Assembly (NCBI GenBank): GCA_919901335.1
Contig: CAKKOZ010000025.1
Span: 1 to 27,487 of the forward strand
DNA: 27,487 bases
Source: Nitrospiria bacterium
GTDB lineage: Bacteria; Nitrospirota; Nitrospiria; JACQBZ01
Direction of reading: 5' to 3'
The notes beneath the pieces were generated by a model. That model had not been told where the DNA came from, ran no database searches, and worked only from the letters and a program-made list of their open reading frames with translations. A program made the translations under genes and the position numbers. The first letter of the stretch is position 1; each line of letters opens with the position of its first letter. This document shows, piece by piece, positions 1 to 7,059 of this stretch.

Positions 1-653
1 TCCGGATTGATCTCGACCACGAAGGCCCCGGCCGCGCGCGCGGTCGAGGCGAACGAGGCGGCCGGTTGGACGATGCCAGAAGTCCCGATCACCAGCATCA
101 CCTCGCAGTTCTCCAGTGCCTCGACGGCCTGATCCACGTCGTCAGGATCCAGCGACTCGCCGAACCAGACAATGTGAGGCCGGAGCATCTTCCCGCACGA
201 TAAGCAGGCCGGCGGGATCGGAATCGGTACGCGTCGGTCCTCCGTTACAGCACCGCAGCCGGTGCAGCGCATCTTCCAGATATTTCCATGCAGCTCAATC
301 AGGTTCCGGCTTCCGGCCAGCGGATGCAGGCCGTCCACGTTCTGGGTCAGCAGACGGAACTGCGGATAACGATGCTCCATTTCGGCGAGCGCCGCATGGG
401 CCGGATTCGGTTTTTTTGTCGCGACTAACTCCCGCCGCCAGTTATACCATTCCCAGACGAGGACCGGATCCCTCGCGAAGGCCTCCGGCGTGGCCAGGTC
501 TTCGGCCCTAAAATTCTTCCAAAGGCCGTCGAGGCCGCGAAAAGTCGGGATGCCGCTGTCGGCCGAGATTCCGGCCCCGGTCAGGACCGTGACGCGCCGG
601 GCCGATGAAAGACGTTCTCGAACCTGTTCAATCGGCGATGACATACGGGACAT
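1..653 (-). CDS. cobB: Sir2-family NAD-dependent protein deacylase (3' end outside window)
   Basis: NAD-dependent sirtuin that removes acyl groups from protein lysines in the cytoplasm. The visible 217 residues show GAGISADSGIPTFR (NAD binding, near residue 23), TQNVDGLH, the catalytic His in IELHGN, two CxxC pairs of a structural zinc site (CTGC, CLSC), then HIVWFGE. WYNWRR contains the Y-x-x-R pattern that marks class III sirtuins, which favour succinyl or malonyl over acetyl groups; that preference is inferred from the family. ATG at 653 is used; an in-frame ATG at 644 is an alternative, and neither has a clear ribosome binding site. The gene starts 44 nt after the decarboxylase stop, so it probably ends the polyamine operon. 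The C-terminus is cut by the window edge. Family certain, exact start not. Confidence 0.93.
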   Translation of the reverse strand, partial: MSRMSSPIEQVRERLSSARRVTVLTGAGISADSGIPTFRGLDGLWKNFRAEDLATPEAFARDPVLVWEWYNWRRELVATKKPNPAHAALAEMEHRYPQFRLLTQNVDGLHPLAGSRNLIELHGNIWKMRCTGCGAVTEDRRVPIPIPPACLSCGKMLRPHIVWFGESLDPDDVDQAVEALENCEVMLVIGTSGIVQPAASFASTARAAGAFVVEINP

Positions 654-697
654 TGTAGCGAGGGATCGGACCTAGAGCAAGGAGCGGGAACCAGTCA

Positions 698-2182
698 TTA
701 GAAAGAACGGGAGCCGGGGGTCGGAAGCGAACCGCGCTTGACGACGCCGATGAATTGATTAGTCTCGTCCAAGCCGTCCACGGTGCCTCCTAATTTCAGC
801 GAGCGCTTCAGATAGTTGATCGTTTCTTTGGAAATCCGTTCACCCGGAACGAGGACCGGAACGCCGGGCGGGTAGACCGTGACGATCTCGGAGCTGATCT
901 CATCCGCGGCGTCATCCATGGCAATATAATGGTGGTCGGCGAAGAAGGCCTCGCGCGGCGTGGCCAGCGACTCATTTTCAAAATTCAAGACCTCGATGTC
1001 GGGCGTCTCCGTGGGCGAGGATTTCCCGACATTCTCGCCCGCGATCTCCCGGAGCGCCTCGACCAGCTTGTTGAGGTCGTCTTTCCGGTCGCCGATGCTG
1101 ACGATCACGAGAATATGGAATGCATCGGCCATTTCGACCTGGATGTTGAACCGGCTGTTTAAGATGCGGGAGACCTGGTATCCGGGAAGCCCCAGTGCCG
1201 TGACCGTGATCGTGAGCTTCGTCATGTCGAACGCGCCGACCTGCTCTTCGCCGAAGCAGAACAGTCCCGGGATCTTGTTGATACGGGCCCGCGCCTCCCG
1301 CGAAAGTAGAATCGCCTTGGTCAGGAGCTTCTCTCCCTCGGTCGCCATCTGCATCCGCGCGAGGTCCAGCGAGGCCATGAGGATGTAGGACGGGCTGGTG
1401 GTCTGGACGAAGCGGAGAACATTCCTCAGCATTGGAAAATCGATCCGGCCGCTCCGTGCATGAAGCATCGAGGCCTGGGTCATCCCGCCGATGATCTTGT
1501 GGGTGCTCTGAACACAAAGGTCGGCGCCGATTTCGACCGCCGAGCGGGGAAGGTCCCGATGAAATCGCAGATGCGGTCCGTGGGCCTCGTCCACCAGGAC
1601 GATCAGGCCGCGTTCGTGTGCGTACGGAATGATTCGCTCCAGATCGGCGCAGAGTCCATAGTAGTTGGGACTGGTCAAAAAGAGAACTTTGGCTTCGGGA
1701 TGCCGGTCGATGGCGGCCCGGGCCTCTTCAAAAGTTACGTTGCGCGTGAGCTTGAGCTGAGTGTCGATGGCCGGCCGGAAAAAGATCGGCTGGGCCCCGC
1801 TTAAAATACAGCCGGCGATCACCGATTTGTGAGCGTTGCGGGCCACGAGGATCCTATCGCCCGGATTGCAGGCCGCGAGGATCATGGCATGGTTGCCGCC
1901 GGTCGTTCCGTTCACCAGGAAGTAAGACCGATCGGCGCCGTAAGCGCGGGCCGCCAGCTCCTGCGCTTCTTTGATCACGCCGCGGGGTTTATGGAGCGAA
2001 TCCACCTCGTCCAGCGTAGTGAGGTCAATCGAAAAGATCTTCGGTCCGACGAATTTTCGGAAGCGGGTCGAGATGCCTTTCCCGCTTTTATGGCCGGGGG
2101 TGTGAAACGAGATTTTGCGCGATTCGGCCAGGCCCACCATCGCGTCGAAGAGGGGTGTTTTCAGTTGTTCGTCAGGGTCCAT
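698..2182 (-). CDS. Orn/Lys/Arg decarboxylase, PLP fold type I (probably arginine decarboxylase, SpeA-like)
   Basis: Pyridoxal-phosphate decarboxylase of a basic amino acid, giving agmatine, cadaverine or putrescine for polyamine synthesis. The 494-residue protein opens with FHTPGHKSG, has the cofactor-phosphate loop VNGTTGGNHA (~90-99), VDEAHG with the PLP-binding Asp (~198) and STHK with the Schiff-base Lys (~229). It ends in a small domain containing YPPGVPVLVPGE, typical of this family. The length fits the short Bacillus SpeA/YaaO-type enzymes, not the ~700-residue inducible ones. The start at 2182 (MDPDEQ) lies 22 nt after the speE stop; an upstream in-frame extension would only read through speE antisense to its product. 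Linkage to speE and speD favours a biosynthetic role. Arginine is my preferred substrate, but sequence alone does not separate Arg, Lys and Orn. No agmatinase gene is in the window. Confidence 0.88.
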   Translation of the reverse strand: MDPDEQLKTPLFDAMVGLAESRKISFHTPGHKSGKGISTRFRKFVGPKIFSIDLTTLDEVDSLHKPRGVIKEAQELAARAYGADRSYFLVNGTTGGNHAMILAACNPGDRILVARNAHKSVIAGCILSGAQPIFFRPAIDTQLKLTRNVTFEEARAAIDRHPEAKVLFLTSPNYYGLCADLERIIPYAHERGLIVLVDEAHGPHLRFHRDLPRSAVEIGADLCVQSTHKIIGGMTQASMLHARSGRIDFPMLRNVLRFVQTTSPSYILMASLDLARMQMATEGEKLLTKAILLSREARARINKIPGLFCFGEEQVGAFDMTKLTITVTALGLPGYQVSRILNSRFNIQVEMADAFHILVIVSIGDRKDDLNKLVEALREIAGENVGKSSPTETPDIEVLNFENESLATPREAFFADHHYIAMDDAADEISSEIVTVYPPGVPVLVPGERISKETINYLKRSLKLGGTVDGLDETNQFIGVVKRGSLPTPGSRSF

Positions 2183-2204
2183 GAGGGACGATCGTCGCTC
2201 TGAA

Positions 2205-3125
2205 TCAGGTGTACGTGAATAGCGGATGGTTGTCTTCGATAATCCGAGTCTCGCGTTCGGCATGCTGCCGGATATGCTTGGGCAAGAGAAACTGTCCGTG
2301 ATGAATCTCGCCGTTGTAGTACCGGAGCTCGCCTCTGAGGCGCCCGGCGATCCGTTGGTTGACTTCTTCCTGGGAGGGCAACTGCGGGTCGAGTTGTTTT
2401 GAGGCCAGGATGAATCCCCACGGCAGTCCAAAGCAGGGAATGATCGCCTGGTACGGCCGCACGATCGGGAAGACCGACTTCAAGGTCTGGTACACGGCCG
2501 AAAAGCAGAGCAGCGCCGTCAGGGCCGTGGTTCCGGCCTGCAGGCAGATGATCCCGTTCTTGCTCAGGCGGTTCATCACGATCTGGTAGAATTCTTTGGT
2601 ATAGAGGAGATAGGCCGGGCCTTCTTCCACCGGTTCCGAGATGTCAATAATGATGATGTCGTAAACGTCCGTTGTCTCCTCTAGATATTTTCGAGCGTCG
2701 CGATACTCCAGCTTCACCCGCGGATCATCAAACGACCCTTGATGCCACTCCGGCAGATACTTTTTGCAGGCCTCGACGACGTCCTGATCAATGTCCACCA
2801 TCAAGACGTGCTCGACCGACTTGTGCCGGAGGATCTCGCGGAGGGTGGCGCCTTCGCCGCCCCCTACGATAAACACCCGTTGCGGGTTGGGATGCGTGAG
2901 CATGGCGGGGTGAACCAGGGCCTCATGGTAGATGAACTCGTCGGATTCGCTGGACTGCATCTTGCCGTCCAGCACCAGGCACCGTCCGTAGTTCCGGGTT
3001 ACCATGATCTCCATCTGTTGAAACTTGGTCTGCATGGCGTGGAGGATCGTCTCCACGCCATGCATGTGGCCTTCGTCGGGGGTGAGAAAATCAAGGAACC
3101 ATTTGTAGCTCTTTGGTCCGGACAT
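2205..3125 (-). CDS. speE: Polyamine aminopropyltransferase, ACL5/thermospermine-synthase-like
   Basis: Transfers aminopropyl from decarboxylated SAM to an amine acceptor. Visible are LDGKMQSSESDEFIYHE, the SAM-site loop VGGGEGATLREILRH, VDIDQDVVEAC, YRDARKYL and IIDISEP. Three stretches match what I recall of plant ACL5 (thermospermine synthase) better than classical SpeE: GGGEG instead of GGGDG, WHQGSFDDPRV after the acidic loop, and EEGPAYLLYTKEFY followed by a QAG segment. The product may therefore be thermospermine or another unusual polyamine rather than spermidine; this is inference. Length 306 aa is normal. Its 5' end overlaps the speD 3' end by 35 nt, suggesting translational coupling. 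Family certain, acceptor unknown. Confidence 0.92.
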   Translation of the reverse strand: MSGPKSYKWFLDFLTPDEGHMHGVETILHAMQTKFQQMEIMVTRNYGRCLVLDGKMQSSESDEFIYHEALVHPAMLTHPNPQRVFIVGGGEGATLREILRHKSVEHVLMVDIDQDVVEACKKYLPEWHQGSFDDPRVKLEYRDARKYLEETTDVYDIIIIDISEPVEEGPAYLLYTKEFYQIVMNRLSKNGIICLQAGTTALTALLCFSAVYQTLKSVFPIVRPYQAIIPCFGLPWGFILASKQLDPQLPSQEEVNQRIAGRLRGELRYYNGEIHHGQFLLPKHIRQHAERETRIIEDNHPLFTYT

Positions 3126-3522
3126 ATTCCACGACCTCTTTAACCGGTTTGTGAGGCAGTTTCACGTCTCCGCGGATCAGGATGCCGCGTTTGAGCTCAA
3201 CGATGGAGGGATCTTTCGACTGGAACCTTTCGATCAGGAGATCCGCGGCTGTTTCCGGTTGAAGAACGTCGCCGCAGGTGAAGATGTCGATGGCGGCGTA
3301 CCCGTATTCGGGCCAGGTGTGAATCGAAATGTGGGACTCGGCGATTACAACGACACCGCTGATACCAAATGGACTGAATTTGTGGAAGGAGATCTCAACG
3401 ATGGTGGCTTTGGCTTCCTTGGCGGCTGAGACCATGATCTCTTGCACCTTCTTCAGATCATTCAACACCTTGGAGTTGCATAACTTCAACTCCAACAGCA
3501 AATGCCTCCCGAGTGCGTGCAA
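3091..3522 (-). CDS. speD: S-adenosylmethionine decarboxylase proenzyme (class 1B)
   Basis: Self-processing pyruvoyl enzyme that makes decarboxylated SAM, the aminopropyl donor for SpeE next door. In 143 residues it shows the N-terminal ALGRHLLLEL, the processing site AESHISIH with cleavage before Ser63 (the future pyruvoyl), the processing His68 in IHTWPE, and the catalytic Cys83 in FTCGD. I chose a TTG start at 3522: it gives the family's usual Met-x-Ala-Leu-Gly-x-His beginning and is preceded by AAGGGGG about 8 nt away (3531-3537). It is the first gene of the operon and overlaps speE by 35 nt. Some SpeD homologues have become arginine or ornithine decarboxylases; a genuine SpeE partner argues for true AdoMetDC activity here. 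Confidence 0.95.
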   Translation of the reverse strand: MHALGRHLLLELKLCNSKVLNDLKKVQEIMVSAAKEAKATIVEISFHKFSPFGISGVVVIAESHISIHTWPEYGYAAIDIFTCGDVLQPETAADLLIERFQSKDPSIVELKRGILIRGDVKLPHKPVKEVVEYVRTKELQMVP

Positions 3523-3690
3523 TCTATTTGCCCCCTTTCGTCATGGGTTCGTGGTCCCTGTGAGATTTTTGGAATCGCTCTCACCTCCTCACCTCGCGGC
3601 TGACCGTCGAGGTGCACACCCGTTCTCTGTTTCTGTTCATGAACGCGGAAGACGGAAGGTCGTGCCGTGCCTTCATCCATGTCTTCCCTA

Positions 3691-3711
3691 TCTGCTGCGG
3701 CCCGCGGCAGA
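3691..3711. promoter_or_regulatory. 21-bp near-perfect palindrome in the speD leader
   Basis: The segment begins TCTGCTGCGG and ends CCGCGGCAGA; it matches its own reverse complement except at one symmetric position pair and the central base. It lies about 30-50 nt downstream of the predicted speD transcription start. It could be an operator or a leader hairpin; no regulator is known. Confidence 0.35.
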
Positions 3712-3744
3712 CATAAAACGTTTACATCAACACCAACTGCTGTA

Positions 3745-3772
3745 AATATATCTTAAATTTTTTGATTGTCAA
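3745..3772 (-). promoter_or_regulatory. Sigma70-type promoter of the speD-speE-decarboxylase-sirtuin operon
   Basis: Reading the minus strand there is a consensus -35 TTGACA (3767-3772), a 16-nt spacer and -10 TATATT (3745-3750), in a strongly AT-rich stretch. Transcription would start near 3738, leaving an untranslated leader of about 215 nt before the TTG of speD. The leader is long enough for regulation, but I recognise no known riboswitch. Confidence 0.7.
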
Positions 3773-3815
3773 GAAAAAAGTAGGGAAATTTAAAAAATAG
3801 TTTGTCCGAGCGCAC

Positions 3816-3837
3816 GAACCGCGCCGGTGGGCGGTTC
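3816..3837. repeat. Short hairpin between the divergent speD and pgpA promoters
   Basis: Perfect 7-bp arms GAACCGC/GCGGTTC with an 8-nt loop. No T-run on either side, so it is not a terminator. The rest of 3773-3979 holds no convincing gene: its ORFs lack ribosome binding sites and family features. Confidence 0.3.
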
Positions 3838-3979
3838 AAAACATCGGTTGGGGGTAAAATTAATCGATTTTCCGACGAGGGAAAAATTCGATGCGGCCGT
3901 GTCCAAAGCATGACGGATGATAAGACAGCGATGTCGTTCGCGCAGAAAAATGTCCACGCGATCGGCCGCGGCCGTTTCC

Positions 3980-4008
3980 TTGACAGCTTTTTGATCGGGT
4001 GTTAGAAT
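3980..4008 (+). promoter_or_regulatory. Sigma70-type promoter of pgpA-cinA
   Basis: TTGACA (3980-3985), a 17-nt spacer and TAGAAT (4003-4008): a near-consensus promoter. The start site would be near 4015, about 27 nt before the pgpA start. Confidence 0.75.
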
Positions 4009-4041
4009 GCGATCGAACTTTCCAATCATCAACGATGAAGC

Positions 4042-4515
4042 GTGGTCGCGATTCACTTGCCTCGATGGATTCATTGGGTGGCCACCGGCTTCGGCGCCGG
4101 GTATGCTCCCGCGGCCCCCGGCACCGCCGGAAGCCTCGTGGGGCTGGTTCTCGTCTTTCTCATTCCCAGCCGTTCGCTGATCCTGTATACGGCCGTCTTG
4201 CTGGCGGTCTTCGCGCTCGGCGTGTATACGGCCGACCGCGTTGAGCGCGCCACCGGCGAAAAAGACAGCCGGCAGATCGTCATCGATGAAATCGCCGGCA
4301 TGTTGGTGGTCGGCTTCCTTCTTCCGTCGGGCGCGGGCTACTGGATCGGCGGATTCATTCTGTTTCGCGCGCTCGATGTCCTAAAACCGTTTCCAGCGGG
4401 CTGGATCGAACGAAACGTCGTTGGAGGATGGGGCATCATGCTGGACGACACCGTGGCCGGGCTATATGCCAATCTGATTCTGCAGTGCGTGAAGGCGCTG
4501 GTCGAGCCGTCATGA
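4042..4515 (+). CDS. pgpA: Phosphatidylglycerophosphatase A
   Basis: Inner-membrane phosphatase that dephosphorylates phosphatidylglycerol phosphate, the last step to phosphatidylglycerol. The 157-residue protein has the family landmarks GFGAGYAPAAPGTAGSL near the N-terminus, the acidic IDEIAGMLV in the middle and FRALDVLKPFPAGWIE later, with several hydrophobic segments. GTG at 4042 is the first start after an in-frame stop at 4036; the ribosome binding site is poor, and a GTG at 4078 is possible. The gene's end overlaps the cinA start by 4 nt (ATGA), so the two are probably translated together. The pgpA-cinA pairing is common in bacteria. Confidence 0.93.
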   Translation: MVAIHLPRWIHWVATGFGAGYAPAAPGTAGSLVGLVLVFLIPSRSLILYTAVLLAVFALGVYTADRVERATGEKDSRQIVIDEIAGMLVVGFLLPSGAGYWIGGFILFRALDVLKPFPAGWIERNVVGGWGIMLDDTVAGLYANLILQCVKALVEPS

Positions 4516-5768
4516 AAACGTTCAACGCCGAAATCATCGCGACCGGTTCCGAATTGCTGTGGGACGGCGTGACCGAGACCAACTCGGTTTACCTTGCCGA
4601 CCGGCTGATCGAGCTGGGGTTTGAGCCGATCCACAAGTCAGTCGTCGGGGATGATGAACGGATGATGACCGAGGTGATCCGGCTTGCGGCGTCCCGCGCG
4701 ACGGTTGTTCTGATCACGGGCGGGCTGGGGCCGACCGAAGATGATCTCACCAAGAAGGTCGTCAGTCAGATCACCGGCCGCCGGCTGATCCTTCAGGAGA
4801 AACTGCTCGAACGGCTGCGCAGGCGATTTTCAGAACGACAGCAGACCATGCCGGCTCAAAACGCGCGGCAGGCGTTGATGCCGGCGCGGTCCACCGTGAT
4901 CCCGAATCCGGTCGGGAGCGCGCCGGGATTCATCCTCCACTGGGAAGACAGCCACCTGATTTGCCTGCCCGGCGTTCCGCACGAGATGCGTTCGATGTTT
5001 GAGACGACGGTCCGGCCGTTCCTGAACCAACGGTTCCCGTCCCGGCGCTGGAACGAGTTGCATTACTTCAAAACCTACGGCGAGATGGAATCGGTCGTCA
5101 ATGAACGGCTGGCCGATCTGATGATCGGCCACCGCCATGTCCGGATCGGAATGACGGCGAAACCCACCGGCGTGGATGTCCGGATCATGGGAACCGGAAG
5201 AAGCAAAGAAGAGGTCGCGCTTCTTTTAGAGGGCCTGCTTGCTAAGGTTGCAGAGCGGTTGTCGGATGTTCTTTATGCCAGAGGACCGGAAGAGATGGAG
5301 TCGGTTGTGGGTCGGTTGCTGAAGGAGCGCCGAATGACCTTGGCCGTGGCCGAGTCCTGCACCGGCGGATTGATCGGCCACCGCTTGACCCATGTTCCGG
5401 GCAGCTCAGACTATCTCGACCGGGTCGAGGTGTGTTATAGTGACCGGGCCAAGGGCGAGGTCTTGGGAGTGCCGCCGGAAGTCATCGAGGCAAGCGGCGC
5501 CGTCAGCGCACCGGTGGCCGGAGCCATGGCCCAGGGAGTCAGGCGGCGCGCCGGAACCGATTTCGGTCTGGCCGTGACCGGGATTGCGGGGCCCGGCGGG
5601 GCGACGCCGGAAAAACCGGTGGGGCTGGTTTTCTTTGGCCTTTCCGACGACCGCGAGGTGCGGACCACCTTCGCCCGATTTTCCGGGGATCGCGCTGCGA
5701 TCAAACTGCGCGCCTCACAGCATGCGCTGGATCTGCTGAGGCGGGCCCTTCTAAGCCGGAAGAAATAG
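4512..5768 (+). CDS. cinA: CinA-family protein (MoaB-like domain plus nicotinamide-nucleotide amidase)
   Basis: Two-domain protein of 418 residues. The N-terminal half is molybdopterin-binding-like, with IATGSELLWDG and TGGLGPTEDD (~69-78). The C-terminal half is a PncC-type amidase, with AVAESCTGGLIGHRLT and VTGIAGPGGATPEKPVGLVFF, which deamidates nicotinamide mononucleotide in NAD recycling. The ATG at 4512 overlaps the pgpA stop. In many bacteria cinA lies directly before recA, and it does here too, about 200 nt upstream, but a palindromic insert separates them, so recA may be transcribed separately. Confidence 0.95.
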   Translation: MKTFNAEIIATGSELLWDGVTETNSVYLADRLIELGFEPIHKSVVGDDERMMTEVIRLAASRATVVLITGGLGPTEDDLTKKVVSQITGRRLILQEKLLERLRRRFSERQQTMPAQNARQALMPARSTVIPNPVGSAPGFILHWEDSHLICLPGVPHEMRSMFETTVRPFLNQRFPSRRWNELHYFKTYGEMESVVNERLADLMIGHRHVRIGMTAKPTGVDVRIMGTGRSKEEVALLLEGLLAKVAERLSDVLYARGPEEMESVVGRLLKERRMTLAVAESCTGGLIGHRLTHVPGSSDYLDRVEVCYSDRAKGEVLGVPPEVIEASGAVSAPVAGAMAQGVRRRAGTDFGLAVTGIAGPGGATPEKPVGLVFFGLSDDREVRTTFARFSGDRAAIKLRASQHALDLLRRALLSRKK

Positions 5769-5864
5769 CTCAAGTAGGTCCTCTTGCCATTATATATAGT
5801 GGGGCATGGTCAGTGGCACTGTAATTGCAACCTTCGTGGAAGCGGCGCCGATTCACAACGCGGT

Positions 5865-5936
5865 TTCGTGCTTCGACGGGCTCAACATGAACGGAGAGTG
5901 CCGACCGTTCATCCTGGGCGGATCGAAGGATGAACG
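5865..5936. repeat. Long imperfect palindrome upstream of recA
   Basis: Two arms of about 30 nt face each other around a 10-nt centre. The inner 8 bp, ATGAACGG (5887-5894) and CCGTTCAT (5905-5912), are perfect; farther out, GCTTCGA pairs imperfectly with TCGAAGGAT. The string resembles dispersed CTTCGAC...GAAGGATGAACG palindromes I remember from other environmental genomes, which I could not check. It lies within the recA leader, ending 34 nt before the start codon. The remaining gap (5769-5864) has an AT-rich TATATATAGT at 5791-5800 that could be a -10 box, with no good -35 and no LexA box. Confidence 0.6.
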
Positions 5937-5970
5937 ATTATTACCACCCTTTAACCTTAAAGGAGCATCC

Positions 5971-7047
5971 ATGGCGGACAAAGAGAGTCGGAGCAAAGCG
6001 CTGGAATTGGCGGTGGCCCAGATCGAAAAGCAGTTTGGGAAAGGGGCCATCATGAAATTAGGTTCGGAGGAGGTCCTGTCGGATATTCCGGCGATCTCGA
6101 CCGGCTCTTTGGGTCTGGACATTGCGCTGGGCGTGGGCGGTTTTCCCCGCGGGCGGGTGGTCGAGATCTTCGGTCCCGAGGCCTCGGGAAAAACGACGCT
6201 GACGCTGCATGCGATCGCGGAGGCCCAGAAGGCGGGCGGCGCGACGGCCTTCATTGACGCCGAGCACGCCCTTGACATGACCTACGCCCGGAAGCTCGGC
6301 GTCAGGACGGACGAGCTGCTCATCGCGCAGCCGGATACGGGCGAGCAGGCGCTTGAGATCGTCGAAACGCTGGTCCGCAGCGGGGCGCTGGACCTGATCG
6401 TGATCGACTCGGTCGCGGCCCTGGTTCCACGCGCCGAGCTCGAAGGCGAGATGGGCGACGCCCATATGGGACTGCAGGCCCGGTTGATGTCCCAGGCGCT
6501 CCGGAAACTGACCGCCACGATCAGCAAGTCCCAGACGACCGTGATCTTCATCAATCAGATCCGGATGAAGATCGGCGTGATGTTCGGGAATCCCGAGACG
6601 ACGACGGGCGGAAACGCGCTGAAATTCTATGCTTCCGTACGGCTCGACATTCGGAGAATCGAGGCGATCAAGGAGGGTCAGGAGGTGACCGGGAGCCGCG
6701 CGCGCGTCAAGGTGGTGAAAAACAAGGTCGCGCCGCCGTTCAGGCAGGCCGAGTTTGATATCATGTTCAATGAAGGAATCTCCAAAGTCGGCGAGATTCT
6801 GGATCTGGGCGTGGAGAAAAACGTGGTTGAAAAAAGCGGGGCCTGGTATACGTATAAAGGGGAGCGAATCGGCCAGGGCCGTGAGCAGGCCAAGACCTTC
6901 TTGAAGGGAAACCCCGCCATGGCCAAGGAGATCGAAGACCGGATCCGAGAAGCGGCGATCGTGGCCCGAAAAGCGGCCGCCGCGGGAAAGACGGCGGCGC
7001 CGGCCAAGGCCGGCCCGACAGTCCGGGGACAACAGCCGACGGCATAA
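5971..7047 (+). CDS. recA: Recombinase A
   Basis: ATP-dependent strand-exchange protein of homologous recombination and SOS co-protease. The 358 residues contain Walker A GPEASGKTT (68-76), Walker B DLIVIDSVAALVP, the L1/L2 DNA-binding loops (GLQARLMSQALRKL; FGNPETTTGGNALKFYASV) and an Ala/Lys-rich tail. No intein is present. The start at 5971 has AAAGGAGC about 5 nt upstream; an in-frame extension upstream runs through a palindromic repeat and is not RecA-like. pilT follows after 12 nt and recX after that, so recA and its modulator RecX may share a transcript. Confidence 0.99.
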   Translation: MADKESRSKALELAVAQIEKQFGKGAIMKLGSEEVLSDIPAISTGSLGLDIALGVGGFPRGRVVEIFGPEASGKTTLTLHAIAEAQKAGGATAFIDAEHALDMTYARKLGVRTDELLIAQPDTGEQALEIVETLVRSGALDLIVIDSVAALVPRAELEGEMGDAHMGLQARLMSQALRKLTATISKSQTTVIFINQIRMKIGVMFGNPETTTGGNALKFYASVRLDIRRIEAIKEGQEVTGSRARVKVVKNKVAPPFRQAEFDIMFNEGISKVGEILDLGVEKNVVEKSGAWYTYKGERIGQGREQAKTFLKGNPAMAKEIEDRIREAAIVARKAAAAGKTAAPAKAGPTVRGQQPTA

Positions 7048-7059
7048 GGAGAAATAAAA

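Noticed and set aside
3486..3680. 64-codon minus-strand frame overlapping the speD start
   Set aside because: Out of frame with speD and with no recognisable protein; kept only as a possible leader frame, not as a gene.
3790..4074. 94-codon minus-strand frame, and a 67-codon plus frame, between speD and pgpA
   Set aside because: Neither has a ribosome binding site or recognisable sequence; the minus frame runs across the pgpA promoter and start.
5769..5970. LexA/SOS box before recA
   Set aside because: No CTGT-N8-ACAG or GAAC-N4-GTTC site was found; the ATGAACGG palindrome has a 10-nt centre and belongs to a longer repeat.
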